DNA of 64,000 bases, from contig CP063848.1 of the NCBI GenBank assembly GCA_015277795.1, positions 4,650,001 to 4,714,000 of the forward strand, given 5' to 3'. This DNA is from Massilia sp. UMI-21. GTDB lineage: Bacteria; Pseudomonadota; Gammaproteobacteria; Burkholderiales; Burkholderiaceae_D. The translations under genes and the position numbers were made by a program. Positions 25,336 to 34,717 of the stretch are shown piece by piece (position 1 is the first letter of the stretch; the number at the start of each line of letters is the position of its first letter). Under the pieces are notes generated by a model. That model made no database searches and had not been told where the DNA came from. It saw only the letters and a list, made by a program, of their open reading frames with translations.

Positions 25336-27609
25336 TCAGCCGCTGCTGCCCTCGAGGAAGCTCTTCAGCTTGTCCGAACGCGATGGGTGACGCAGCTTGC
25401 GCAGGGCCTTCGCTTCGATCTGGCGGATGCGCTCGCGGGTGACGTCGAACTGCTTGCCGACCTCTTCCAGCGTGTGGTCGGTGGACATCTCGATGCCGAA
25501 GCGCATGCGCAGTACCTTGGCTTCGCGCGGGGTCAGCGAATCGAGCACGTCCTTCACCACACCGCGCATCGAGGCGTGCAGCGCGGCGTCCGAGGGCGCC
25601 AGCGTGTTGTTGTCCTCGATGAAGTCGCCCAGGTGCGAATCGTCGTCGTCGCCGATTGGCGTCTCCATCGAAATCGGCTCCTTCGCGATCTTCATGATCT
25701 TGCGAATCTTATCTTCCGGCATCTCCATCTTGATGGCGAGGGTGGCCGGATCCGGTTCGGCGCCGGTCTCCTGCAGGATCTGGCGCGAGATCCGGTTCAT
25801 CTTGTTGATGGTCTCGATCATGTGCACCGGAATACGGATGGTGCGCGCCTGGTCGGCGATCGAGCGGGTGATGGCCTGGCGGATCCACCAGGTCGCATAG
25901 GTCGAGAACTTGTAGCCGCGGCGGTATTCGAACTTGTCCACCGCCTTCATCAGGCCGATGTTGCCTTCCTGGATCAGGTCGAGGAACTGCAGGCCGCGGT
26001 TGGTGTATTTCTTGGCGATCGAGATCACCAGGCGCAGGTTGGCCTCGGTCATCTCGCGCTTGGCCTTGCGCGCCTTCATTTCGCCGGCGGCCATTTGCCG
26101 GTTGATGTTGCGCAGGTCCGGCAGCGGCAGCACGACACGGGCTTGCAGGTCGATCAGGCGTTGCTGCAGTTCCTTGATGGTCGGGATGTTCCGGCCCAGG
26201 ATGGCGCTGTAGGCGTGGTTGGCGTTGACTTCGCCGTCCACCCAGTCCAGGTTGGTCTCGTTGCCCGGGAACACCTTGATGAAGTGGGCGCGCGGCATGC
26301 CGCAGCGGTTCACGGCCACGTCCAGGATCTGCTTCTCGATGTGGCGCACTTCGTCGACCTGGCCGCGCAGGGTGTCGCACAGCTTCTCGACCACCTTGGC
26401 CGTGAAGCGGATGCCCAGCAGCTCGTCGGAGATCGTATCCTGCGCCTTGACGTAGGCCTTGGAATTGTAGCCGTCCTTCTCGAAGGCCTTGCGCATCTTG
26501 TCGAACTGGTCGGCAATATTGTGGAACCTGGCCAGCGCCGCCTGCTTCAGTGCTTCGAGCTGCTCGGCCGAGTAGCCGGCCGCGCCGGAAGCATTGTTGG
26601 TCTCTTCTTCCTCTTCCTCACCGTCACTGTCTTCGTCGCTGTCCTCGTCCTCGTCGTCGGTCGAGGTCGGCGCGACGGCGCTCTGGGAGGCCTGCTCTTC
26701 TTCTTCCGGGTCGACCATGCCGTCGACGATCTCGTCGATCTTGATCTCGTCGCGCTCGATCTTGCTGGCGGCGTCGATGATCTCGGCGATCGTCACCGGG
26801 CAGGCCGAGATGGCCTGGATCATGTCCTTCAGGCCGTCTTCGATGCGCTTGGCGATCTCGATCTCGCCCTCGCGGGTCAGCAGCTCGACCGAGCCCATCT
26901 CGCGCATGTACATGCGGACCGGGTCGGTGGTGCGGCCAAAGTCGGAATCGACGGTCGACAGCGCCGCCTCGGCGGCGGCCTCGGCTTCGTCGTCGCTGGT
27001 GACGTTGGGGACGGCGTCGGACAGCAGCAGGGTTTCGGCGTCAGGGGCGTGCTCGTAGACGGCAATGCCCATGTCGTTGAAGGTGCCGATGATGCCCTCG
27101 ATCGCTTCCGGATCAACGATGTTGTCCGGCAGGTGATCGTTGATCTCGGAATACGTGAGGAAGCCGCGCTCCTTGCCCGACTTGATCAGGGCCTTGAGCT
27201 TGTTGCGGCGAATCTCGAGCTCTTCTTCGCTCGCCTCGGTATCGGACGAGAACGCATCCTTGAGCAGCGCTTTTTCCTTGGCCTTGCGGTCCTTGGCCTT
27301 GGCCTTGTCCGCGGCTTTCAGTTCGGCGCGCTCGACCGCGTTCAAGGCGGCGATCTCGTCGTTCTCGGGCGTGAATTCCTTGGGCTTGCGACCACGGCGT
27401 CCTGGAACCTTGACGGACGGCAGGACATAGCCGGACGTGTCGATGGCGGCCAGGGCGGCCGCATCGGTCGTCGCGTTGACCGGTGCCGGGCTCGCCGTAC
27501 GAACCTCGGCCGTGTCTTGACCTTTGTCCACCTTGGCGGACGCTCTCGTGGTTTTTGCAGCCACTTTGGTTTCGGGTTTCTTGGTTGGCACAGGCGCTTT
27601 CGAAGTCAA
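25336..27609 (-). CDS. rpoD: RNA polymerase primary sigma factor RpoD (sigma-70)
   Basis: Housekeeping sigma factor, 757 residues. A Lys/Ala-rich N-terminal extension (1-130) precedes region 1.1, then region 1.2 ([20 protein letters not shown]). The non-conserved insert includes a very acidic run ([19 protein letters not shown]). Region 2 ([38 protein letters not shown]) contacts the -10 element and region 4 ([20 protein letters not shown]) the -35. The reading frame has no upstream ATG or GTG: a stop lies 13 codons before, and the first plausible codon is TTG at 27609, with only a weak AAAG upstream. A consensus promoter lies at 27754-27781. It is the last protein gene of the rpsU-yqeY-dnaG-rpoD series. 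Confidence 0.97.
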   Translation of the reverse strand: MTSKAPVPTKKPETKVAAKTTRASAKVDKGQDTAEVRTASPAPVNATTDAAALAAIDTSGYVLPSVKVPGRRGRKPKEFTPENDEIAALNAVERAELKAADKAKAKDRKAKEKALLKDAFSSDTEASEEELEIRRNKLKALIKSGKERGFLTYSEINDHLPDNIVDPEAIEGIIGTFNDMGIAVYEHAPDAETLLLSDAVPNVTSDDEAEAAAEAALSTVDSDFGRTTDPVRMYMREMGSVELLTREGEIEIAKRIEDGLKDMIQAISACPVTIAEIIDAASKIERDEIKIDEIVDGMVDPEEEEQASQSAVAPTSTDDEDEDSDEDSDGEEEEEETNNASGAAGYSAEQLEALKQAALARFHNIADQFDKMRKAFEKDGYNSKAYVKAQDTISDELLGIRFTAKVVEKLCDTLRGQVDEVRHIEKQILDVAVNRCGMPRAHFIKVFPGNETNLDWVDGEVNANHAYSAILGRNIPTIKELQQRLIDLQARVVLPLPDLRNINRQMAAGEMKARKAKREMTEANLRLVISIAKKYTNRGLQFLDLIQEGNIGLMKAVDKFEYRRGYKFSTYATWWIRQAITRSIADQARTIRIPVHMIETINKMNRISRQILQETGAEPDPATLAIKMEMPEDKIRKIMKIAKEPISMETPIGDDDDSHLGDFIEDNNTLAPSDAALHASMRGVVKDVLDSLTPREAKVLRMRFGIEMSTDHTLEEVGKQFDVTRERIRQIEAKALRKLRHPSRSDKLKSFLEGSSG

Positions 27610-27753
27610 AACGACTAACTTTACGATGGTTAAAGATAAAGTTTTGTTACTTTACATCACCTTGCAGACAACAATCTGTTGCCTCGCTAACTGAAACTCC
27701 ACGCCCCGATTGAAACGAAAAATGGTTTCAACAGTTGCAATAGTTAGCGTTTT

Positions 27754-27781
27754 ATTATAGCACGCACCCCTGTTTTTCCAA
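27754..27781 (-). promoter_or_regulatory. Sigma-70 promoter of rpoD
   Basis: On the minus strand: -35 TTGGAA, a 16-bp spacer, and a perfect -10 TATAAT. The predicted start is about 138 bp upstream of the TTG start codon, giving rpoD a long leader and its own promoter inside the macromolecular-synthesis operon. Confidence 0.75.
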
Positions 27782-27819
27782 GTTGCACAAATGACCACAG
27801 TCGTGTTGCCAGGTCTGCA

Positions 27820-29625
27820 TTACCGGGGCGACATTGCGGCAGCGTCTTCACTTTCCAGAGCTGCGATTTCAGCTGCAATTTCTCGATAGCGAGCACTTAC
27901 CTGCTCGACCTGATCTGGGGGCAAATTTGAAGAAAACAACTGGCTCTGCTCCAGCTTCAAAGCTTCCTTCTTGATCTGGCGCACAGCGCTAAGCAGCCAG
28001 ATACGATCTGCATCAACGTCTGATTCCGGTTCGGCGGCGATCTCCGAGATCAGACTGTCGTATTCTCCCGTCACTTCCTTTAACTGTTGTGACAAGGCAG
28101 CGAAAGTGCCGTATTCGCCCAGGCTTTGCGCCAGTTGCACCAGGTGGCGCAAGGCATCGGCGGCTTCCTGGCCGAAATAGTCGAACGAGACCAGGGCCGG
28201 GTCGTCCAGCTGTTGGGCCAGCTGCGGATGCGACACCAGGATGCGCAGCATCTGCAGTTCCAGGCCCACCGGTTTCGGCCGGCCCTGGCGCGGCGGGGCG
28301 CGGCGCATCACCGATACCGGCTTAGACAGTTCAAACAGCGATTCGATCTCGGCCGGCGTCGATTCGGTCAGGCTCGCCAGCCCGCGCACGATCTGCAGGC
28401 GCAGGCCGGTCGGCGCCATCGCCTGCAGCATCGGCTTGGCCTCGTGCTGGGCGTGCGCCCTGCCCTCGGGCGTGTCCAGGTCGTGCTCGAGCGTCACTTC
28501 GCGCAGCAGGAACTGGGACAGCGGCATCGCCTCGTGAATCTCTTGCTCGAAGGCATCGGCACCGCGCTCGCGCACGAAGCTGTCCGGGTCGTGCTCTTGC
28601 GGCAGGAACAGGAACTTGATGGTCTTGTCGTCGGTCACTTGCGGCAGGCAGGCTTCCAGGGCGCGGCGGGCGGCGCGGCGGCCGGCCTTGTCGCCGTCGA
28701 AGCTGAAGATCACGGTGTCGGTCTGGCGCAGCAGCTTTTGCACGTGGGTGCTGGTGCAGGCGGTGCCGAGCGTGGCCACGGCCTGCGGGAAGCCGAGCTG
28801 GGCCAGGGCAACGACGTCCATGTAGCCTTCGGTCACCAGCACATAGCCGGCATCGCGGATGCTTTGCCGCGCCTCGAACAGGCCGTACAGTTCCAGGCCC
28901 TTCTGGAACAGCGGCGTTTCGGGCGAGTTCAGGTACTTGGGCTCGCCGCCATCCAGGACGCGGCCGCCGAAGCCGATCACCTGCCCTTTGGTATTGCGGA
29001 TCGGGAACATGACCCGTTCGCGGAAGCGGTCGTAGCGTTTCTTGTTGTTGCCGTCTTCGTCGACCTTGTCGATCACCAGGCCGGATTCGACCAGGGCCAG
29101 GGCCTCGTAGTCGGGGAAGACCGAGCGCAGGTTGTCCCAGCCGCCAGGCGCGTAACCCATGCCGAAGCGGGCCGCCACTTCGCCGGTCAGGCCGCGGTTC
29201 TTCAGATAGGCGATGGCGTTGGGCGCCTCGCGCAGCTGGGCGCGGTAGTAGGCACAGGCCTGGTTCAGGGCGTCCGTCATGGCCAGCGACTGGGCCTGCT
29301 GGGCGGCGCGCTGCTGCGGCGGAATCTTGTCGTCGTTGTCCGGCACCACCATGCCCACGCCCTGGGCCAGGTCCTTGACGGCATCGACGAAGCCCATGCC
29401 GGAATATTCGATCAGGAAGCCGATCGAGGTGCCATGGGCGCCGCAGCCGAAGCAGTGATAGAACTGCTTGGTCGGGCTGACGGTGAAGCTGGGGGACTTT
29501 TCGTTATGGAACGGGCACAGGCCCATGTAGTTGGCCCCGCCCTTTTTCAGCTGGACGTAGCGGCCAACGATGTCGACGATATCGACACGATTGAGCAAAT
29601 CGGTAATGAAGGATTGCGGAATCAC
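27820..29625 (-). CDS. dnaG: DNA primase DnaG
   Basis: Replication primase of 601 residues. The N-terminal CHC2 zinc finger is complete (GLCPFHNEKSPSF ... YHCFGCGAHG). TOPRIM motifs are EGYMDVVAL and the metal-binding FDGDKAGRRAA. The C-terminal DnaB-binding region is present, so length fits. The start codon is GTG at 29625 (MIPQSFITDLL), the family N-terminus. Unusually the bases just before it read TACCTCCTA, which equals the 16S tail rather than pairing with it. It lies between yqeY and rpoD. Confidence 0.97.
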   Translation of the reverse strand: MIPQSFITDLLNRVDIVDIVGRYVQLKKGGANYMGLCPFHNEKSPSFTVSPTKQFYHCFGCGAHGTSIGFLIEYSGMGFVDAVKDLAQGVGMVVPDNDDKIPPQQRAAQQAQSLAMTDALNQACAYYRAQLREAPNAIAYLKNRGLTGEVAARFGMGYAPGGWDNLRSVFPDYEALALVESGLVIDKVDEDGNNKKRYDRFRERVMFPIRNTKGQVIGFGGRVLDGGEPKYLNSPETPLFQKGLELYGLFEARQSIRDAGYVLVTEGYMDVVALAQLGFPQAVATLGTACTSTHVQKLLRQTDTVIFSFDGDKAGRRAARRALEACLPQVTDDKTIKFLFLPQEHDPDSFVRERGADAFEQEIHEAMPLSQFLLREVTLEHDLDTPEGRAHAQHEAKPMLQAMAPTGLRLQIVRGLASLTESTPAEIESLFELSKPVSVMRRAPPRQGRPKPVGLELQMLRILVSHPQLAQQLDDPALVSFDYFGQEAADALRHLVQLAQSLGEYGTFAALSQQLKEVTGEYDSLISEIAAEPESDVDADRIWLLSAVRQIKKEALKLEQSQLFSSNLPPDQVEQVSARYREIAAEIAALESEDAAAMSPR

Positions 29626-29835
29626 TAGGAGGTACTCAGGGTTTGTCTCAACTCAGACTATACCGCAGTGGTGACTGCAAAATTGATTTAGGACAAGGCA
29701 TCCGTTTGGATGGGGTCGGCTGTGGACAGCATGCATCGCGGCCATTCCCAGGCGGGTCGAACGCGCGCATGGCATCGCCGTGCACCCTACGTGGCGTGGT
29801 CGGCTATGCCGGCCGCGCGTTCGACCGCACGAGGA
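29626..29835. other. dnaG upstream gap
   Basis: A 210-bp gap between the stop of yqeY and the start of dnaG. It contains a rearranged copy of the palindromic repeat (29757-29832). No separate promoter is clear. Confidence 0.5.
29757..29832. repeat. Palindromic repeat, rearranged copy
   Basis: Outer arms CGAACGCGCG and CGCGCGTTCG enclose CACCCTACG and GTGGTCGGC cores. The half-units are arranged head to head, the reverse of the other copies, and more diverged. Confidence 0.55.
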
Positions 29836-30285
29836 TCAGCCGCCGCTCAGCGCCTTCTTCACCAGCCCCGACACCACGGTCATGTCGGCGCGGCCAGCCA
29901 GCTTCGGCTTGAGCACGCCCATCACCTTGCCCATGTCCTGCGGGCCGGCGGCGCCGGTCGCGGCCACGGCGGCGGCCACTTCGGCGGCCACTTCTTCGTC
30001 CGACAGGCCGGCCGGCATGTAGGCCGACAGGATCGCCAGTTCGGCTTTTTCGATGTCGGCCAGGTCGGCGCGGCCGCCGGCTTCGAACTGGGTGATCGAA
30101 TCCTTGCGCTGCTTGATCATCTTCTCGACGATGGCCAGGGTCTGGGCATCGTTCAGTTCGATCTGCTCGTCGACTTCCTTGCGCTTGATCTCGGCAAGGA
30201 TCAGGCGGATGGTGGCCAGGCGGACGCTTTCCTTGGCGCGCATCGCGGCTTTCATGTCCTCGGTAATTTGTGCTTTCAGGCTCAT
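29836..30285 (-). CDS. yqeY: GatB/YqeY domain protein
   Basis: A 149-residue YqeY protein (MSLKAQITEDMKAAMRAKES, RLATIRLILAEIKRKEVDEQ), resembling the tRNA-binding tail of GatB. The family is often encoded between rpsU and dnaG. The ATG at 30285 coincides with the family N-terminus; the open frame upstream overlaps a terminator-like hairpin and is not coding. Its role is unknown, though a link to tRNA or amidotransferase biology is commonly suggested. Confidence 0.92.
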   Translation of the reverse strand: MSLKAQITEDMKAAMRAKESVRLATIRLILAEIKRKEVDEQIELNDAQTLAIVEKMIKQRKDSITQFEAGGRADLADIEKAELAILSAYMPAGLSDEEVAAEVAAAVAATGAAGPQDMGKVMGVLKPKLAGRADMTVVSGLVKKALSGG

Positions 30286-30321
30286 GGATTCTCTGCTCGG
30301 GTGAAATGGTATAAACGACAA

Positions 30322-30351
30322 AACCCGCCGCGGTAAAACCGGAGCGGGCTT
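30322..30351 (-). terminator. Attenuator-like hairpin between rpsU and yqeY
   Basis: Minus-strand AAGCCCGC ... GCGGGTT with an inner CGG/CCG pair, followed by TTTTGTCGTTT. It would reduce read-through from rpsU into yqeY-dnaG, giving more S21 than primase, as in the E. coli operon. Confidence 0.6.
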
Positions 30352-30412
30352 GCGGACGCTCAGCGACTCGCCGGGACTAAAGTCGCCGGGGCAAGCCGTC
30401 AATGCAGTCTGA

Positions 30413-30625
30413 TTAGTACAGCTTCTTCGGCAGCTGCTGGCTGCGGATACGCTTGTAGTGACGCTTCACTGCGGCGGCCAGCTTGCGCTTACGCTCTGCA
30501 GTTGGCTTTTCGTAGAACTCGCGAGCGCGCAGTTCGGTCAGCAGACCGGTTTTTTCGATAGTGCGCTTGAAGCGACGCATAGCGACTTCGAACGGCTCGT
30601 TTTCTTTAAGGCGGATAGTGGTCAT
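30413..30625 (-). CDS. rpsU: 30S ribosomal protein S21
   Basis: A 70-residue basic protein ([40 protein letters not shown]), full-length S21. S21 helps 16S/mRNA base pairing at initiation. First gene of the macromolecular-synthesis cluster. A good sigma-70-type promoter lies 36-64 bp upstream of its start. Confidence 0.97.
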   Translation of the reverse strand: MTTIRLKENEPFEVAMRRFKRTIEKTGLLTELRAREFYEKPTAERKRKLAAAVKRHYKRIRSQQLPKKLY

Positions 30626-30660
30626 GTAAAAATGAAACCGTTGGATTTAGGAAGAACGAA

Positions 30661-30689
30661 AGTTTAGCACTATTTGCGGCTCAGTGGAA
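30661..30689 (-). promoter_or_regulatory. Probable promoter of rpsU
   Basis: Minus strand: -35 TTCCAC, a 17-bp spacer, -10 TAAACT. The predicted start is near 30654, about 30 bp before the ATG. Confidence 0.55.
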
Positions 30690-30734
30690 GGTTTTATGGA
30701 GTTGTTCCGCGATTGCCACACTGACAGCACCCCA

Positions 30735-31949
30735 TCAGACACTGTTGCCAGCCACATACGCCGACGCCCAGGCCCACTGGAAATTATAGCCACCCAGCCA
30801 GCCGGTCACGTCCACGGTCTCGCCAATGAAGTACAGGCCCGGCACCGTGTTCGCCATCATGGTTTGCTGCGACAGTTCGCGCGTGTCGACCCCGCCCAGG
30901 GTCACCTCGGCCTTCTTGTAGCCTTCCGAACCGGTCGGCACGACGGCCCAGCGGTTGATGGCGTCGCCCAGCTTGCGCAGCCTGGCGTCGGCCATGTCGG
31001 CCAGGCGCGCATCCGGCGCGAAGCCGTTGGCCACCAGCAAGCCATCGGCCAGGCGCGCCGGCAGCCAGCCGGCCAGCACGTTGCCCAACTGCTTCTTGAC
31101 GGTGGTCTTCATGCCGATCAATTCCTCGGCCACGTCGATGTCGGGCAGCAGGTTCAGCACGATCGGGGCGCCGGGCTGCCAGTAGCTCGAGATCTGCAGG
31201 ATCGCCGGGCCCGACAGGCCGCGGTGGGTGAACAGCAGGTCTTCGCGGAAATGGCCGCCTTGGGTCTTGCCTTTTCCTTTTCCCTGGCCGCCCGTGCTCA
31301 CCTCGACTTCCAGCGCGATGCCGGCCAGCGGGGCATACGCCTCCCAGCTGGGGCCGTCGAAGGTCAGCGGCACCAGGCCCGGACGCGGCTCGACGATCCG
31401 CAGCCCGAACTGCTGCGCGATGCGGTAGCCGAGGTCGGTGGCGCCGATCTTCGGGATCGACAGGCCGCCGGTGGCGATCACCAGGCTGTCGCAGGCGATG
31501 TCGCCGCCTTCGGCCGTCACCAGGAAGCCGGCATCGGTTTTTTCGATGCCGCCGACCTTGCACGGCATGCGCCAGCTGACCTGGCCCAGGTCGCACTCGG
31601 CGCGCAGCATGCGGATGATCTGCTCGGACGAGTCATCGCAGAACAGCTGGCCGCGGTGCTTCTCGTGCCAGGCGATGCGGTGCTTCTTGACCAGGGCGAG
31701 GAAATCCTGCGCCGTGTAGCGCGACAGCGCGCTGCGGCAGAAATGCGGATTCTGCGACAGGAAGTTGGCCGGGCCGGCGCCGATGTTCGTGAAATTGCAG
31801 CGCCCGCCGCCGGAGATGCGGATCTTCTCCGCCAGGCGCTGCGCATGGTCGAGCAGGACCACGCGCTTGCCGCGCTGGGCGGCGACCGCCGCGCACATCA
31901 TGCCCGCGGCGCCTGCGCCGATGACTGCTACATCATAGTGTTTTGCCAT
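30735..31949 (-). CDS. HI0933-like NAD(P)/FAD-dependent oxidoreductase
   Basis: A 404-residue flavoprotein of the HI0933/BaiN family. The Rossmann FAD motif is at the N-terminus (DVAVIGAGAAGMMCA), followed by KIRISGGGRCNFTN, the family fingerprint. The second nucleotide-contact segment (LVIATGGLSIPKIGATDLGY) and the C-terminal GETVDVTGWLGGYNFQWAWAS are intact. The physiological substrate is unsettled. It follows the usher gene by 60 bp on the same strand but is probably functionally separate. Confidence 0.92.
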   Translation of the reverse strand: MAKHYDVAVIGAGAAGMMCAAVAAQRGKRVVLLDHAQRLAEKIRISGGGRCNFTNIGAGPANFLSQNPHFCRSALSRYTAQDFLALVKKHRIAWHEKHRGQLFCDDSSEQIIRMLRAECDLGQVSWRMPCKVGGIEKTDAGFLVTAEGGDIACDSLVIATGGLSIPKIGATDLGYRIAQQFGLRIVEPRPGLVPLTFDGPSWEAYAPLAGIALEVEVSTGGQGKGKGKTQGGHFREDLLFTHRGLSGPAILQISSYWQPGAPIVLNLLPDIDVAEELIGMKTTVKKQLGNVLAGWLPARLADGLLVANGFAPDARLADMADARLRKLGDAINRWAVVPTGSEGYKKAEVTLGGVDTRELSQQTMMANTVPGLYFIGETVDVTGWLGGYNFQWAWASAYVAGNSV

Positions 31950-32009
31950 GCCTTGCTACCGTATCCTTGCCGTGGCGTTGAATTCGCCAAACCGGCCATT
32001 GTATACGGT

Positions 32010-34646
32010 TCAGATGACCTCGTCCGCCGCCCGCACGTCCAGGTCGCGCCCATTGAGCACCGTGCCGTCGCGGGCAATCGAAATGATGTGCATCCCGGTA
32101 TCGGTCAGCCCCAGCCGCTTGAGCTGCTCGGGCGAGACCCGCAGGAAGTATTCGCCCGGGAAAATACCGGTGATGACGAAATACCCATCCGCCGCGCTGG
32201 TCATGGTCGCCACCACCTTGCGCGCGGCGTCCACCAGCTCCAGTTGCAGGTCGCCGATCGCGCGCCGCTTGCCGTCGGCATACAGGTAGGTGGTCCCGTC
32301 CACCTCGCCGGTCAGGCTCACCGCGAACTCCACCTGGCTGACCTTGCCGGGACGCGGCACGATGCGCACCCCGGGCACGCGCGGCTGCCATTGCGGGTCG
32401 TCCAGCGTGTTCGGGTCCAGGCCGATGTCGGTGTGCTGGTGGGCCGGCAGGCGCGGCAGGTAGGCGATGCCGCCGGCATCCGTGCGCAGGGAATAGTTGG
32501 CGCCGTTCACCACGAAGCCGGCGCCCTGGATGGCTTCGTCCGCGCCGTCCATGATGCCGTTCAGGTCCTTGTCGAGGAACACACGAATGGAAGCCGCGCC
32601 CATCCCCGCCATCGGCTGGGCGTCCGTCATCAGGCGGCTGGCGCGTGGCTCGAGGCCCATGGCCATGAACAATTGCAGGCCCAGCCCGAAGTCGCCCCGG
32701 TTCGTATAGAAACCGTTGATGCCCAGCCCGTAGCTGCCCAGGCTTTTGTTGAGCCCGCCAAAAGCGCGCAGCTCGCGGTCCTGGAAGCTGCGCATCAGGC
32801 CGAGGTTCATCAGGATGCCATTGCTGATCGCATAATCGGCCGAGACGGCGGCGCTGCCCAGCGCCGCCTCGGGCAGGATCGTGTACTGCAATTGCCCGCT
32901 CAGGCCGACGCCGGCCACCCGCCGGCTGACCTGGAACTGGCCGTCGGCCAGTTTGTTGCCGCCAAACGAAGCCCAGCGCAAACCCTTGGTCAGGGCGATG
33001 CCGTTGCGGTAGGCCGAGATGCGCCCCTGCACGTCGATGTTGTGCGTACCCGCGGCCAGGCGGTCGTGCCGCACCTGCAGCGCCACCGGGAAGAAGCCGG
33101 CCTCGCCCGGCGCCAGCACGCCTTCGGCCCGCACTTCGTCGCGCAGCCGGACCGGGTCGGCGGCCTGGGTGAAGAATTCGCTCTGGAAGTTGTCGAGCCG
33201 GGCGCGACTGGCCGACAGCGACATGCTGCCGATCCGGGTCTTCAGGCCCAGTTGCGCCAGGCTGCCGCCGTCCCGGGCCTTGACGGCGTCGGCCGTGGCG
33301 ATCAGGCCGTTCCAGTAGCCGCGCAGGCCGAGGCTGGCGTAGCTGCGGTCGCGCCCATCGAAGGTCGGCACGCGCTGCCAGCCGCCGGTGGCATTGATGC
33401 GCTCGCTGATGCCCCATTCGAACTGCGCCAGCGCCCGCTCCCGCCCGAGCAGGTCGCGGTGCGCGCCGACGTCGTAGTACAAGGCTCCGGGCGGCACCGC
33501 CGACCCCTCCAGCAGGAAGCTCTGGCGCTCCACCCGCAACTGGCCCAGCGGCCCGTGGAACACCAGCCGGAATTCGTTGGGGCCGTAGGCCAGCGGCTGG
33601 TCCTCGAAGCTGTACTTGCCGTCCGGGCGCGACTGCTGGAAGCCGACCAGCGCGTCGTTGTAGAACAGTTCGACGTCCCAGCCCGGCGGCAGCGGACCCT
33701 GCAGCGTGTGGCGGTCGAAGCTGGTCGGCTGGTCGAGCGGACGGTTGCTGACCAGCACGCCATTGCCGGTCGGGCTGCTGAACGCAATATTGGGCACACC
33801 CGGCAGCGGCACGCTGCCGAGCAGCGCGGTACGCGCCTGCAAGGGGCCCAGCAGGCCGGCGTCCGGGTCGTTGCGCCCGAGCGTCAGGCGCATGCCGCGC
33901 GCAGGGTCCTGCCGGTGCCCGCTGCCGTAACTGGCATACAGGGCCGCTTCCATGCCGAGCAGGTCGGTCGTCAGGTAGCCGGCGTAGTTGGCTTCGGCCT
34001 GCCTGCGACCGTGGAGCTTGCTCGTCGCCAGCCCGAGGGTCTGGTCGATGAAGGGGACGTCGGCCAGCCGGTAGGGCGTGGCCAGGCGCGGGTAGCCGGG
34101 GTCCTGGTAACCGCCCGGCATGCCCGGAAGGCTGCCGCGCTCGCGCCGGGCCAGCCTGGCCTGCAGCGGCAGGGTCTCGCGCGGCTTGACCTTGAGGACC
34201 AGGTTGGGCATGTCGAGCTCGAAGTCCACCGGCAGCAGGCGGGCCAGCATCTTGCTCGCCACATAGATTTCATCGGCATGCAGCTTGAACTGCGAGCGGT
34301 CGAGCTCCTGCTGCCTGCCCGCGACCTCGAGCAGCCGCCCCGGCACGTCGAGGCTGAAGGCGCGGTCTTCGCTCAGGATGTAGCCGCTGGCCCTGCCCTC
34401 GCCCGGCGTCACGCGGATGGCCAGGGTCAGCAGGCGCGCCATGTCGCCGAGCGGCAGGTACACGTCGCGCCCGATTTCGTAGCCGTTGATGGCTTCGCTC
34501 AGGATCTGGTTGCCGAGCCGGACTTCGAGCAGGACCAGGTTGTCTTCGGATACCGGCATGGGCGCGGCCACCGCCTCTGGCGCCAAGGCCGGCAGCAACA
34601 TCAAGCCAACAAGGAAAAAGCCCGTTCGAAACTTAAATACCTGCAT
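32010..34646 (-). CDS. Outer-membrane usher of a DUF4402-type chaperone-usher system
   Basis: An 878-residue exported protein with a signal peptide (about 1-28, ending AVAA). The N-terminal domain (VLLEVRLGNQILSEAINGYE, DVYLPLGDMARLL) resembles ushers. A long beta-strand-rich central part matches a translocating barrel (many alternating aromatic strands; LPPGWDVELFYNDALVGFQQ is typical of the usher plug/barrel). The C-terminal region has beta-sandwich segments (FLDKDLNGIMDGADEAIQGA, ADGYFVITGIFPGEYFLRVS). Transcription order is subunit, subunit, chaperone, usher. The usher is more like the archaic/CS1-like type than FimD, but that is inference. Confidence 0.82.
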   Translation of the reverse strand: MQVFKFRTGFFLVGLMLLPALAPEAVAAPMPVSEDNLVLLEVRLGNQILSEAINGYEIGRDVYLPLGDMARLLTLAIRVTPGEGRASGYILSEDRAFSLDVPGRLLEVAGRQQELDRSQFKLHADEIYVASKMLARLLPVDFELDMPNLVLKVKPRETLPLQARLARRERGSLPGMPGGYQDPGYPRLATPYRLADVPFIDQTLGLATSKLHGRRQAEANYAGYLTTDLLGMEAALYASYGSGHRQDPARGMRLTLGRNDPDAGLLGPLQARTALLGSVPLPGVPNIAFSSPTGNGVLVSNRPLDQPTSFDRHTLQGPLPPGWDVELFYNDALVGFQQSRPDGKYSFEDQPLAYGPNEFRLVFHGPLGQLRVERQSFLLEGSAVPPGALYYDVGAHRDLLGRERALAQFEWGISERINATGGWQRVPTFDGRDRSYASLGLRGYWNGLIATADAVKARDGGSLAQLGLKTRIGSMSLSASRARLDNFQSEFFTQAADPVRLRDEVRAEGVLAPGEAGFFPVALQVRHDRLAAGTHNIDVQGRISAYRNGIALTKGLRWASFGGNKLADGQFQVSRRVAGVGLSGQLQYTILPEAALGSAAVSADYAISNGILMNLGLMRSFQDRELRAFGGLNKSLGSYGLGINGFYTNRGDFGLGLQLFMAMGLEPRASRLMTDAQPMAGMGAASIRVFLDKDLNGIMDGADEAIQGAGFVVNGANYSLRTDAGGIAYLPRLPAHQHTDIGLDPNTLDDPQWQPRVPGVRIVPRPGKVSQVEFAVSLTGEVDGTTYLYADGKRRAIGDLQLELVDAARKVVATMTSAADGYFVITGIFPGEYFLRVSPEQLKRLGLTDTGMHIISIARDGTVLNGRDLDVRAADEVI

Positions 34647-34717
34647 GTGCGGTCAAGCCTGTGCCGCCGGCAAACGCCGGTAAGCGATAGCAACTTATTA
34701 TTGCTTAGAAATATATC

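Noticed and set aside
25282..27618. Very long plus-strand open frame of 778 codons opposite rpoD
   Set aside because: It is the antisense mirror of a high-GC gene; composition is His/Leu/Val/Asp-rich without domains, and rpoD on the minus strand has clear motifs.
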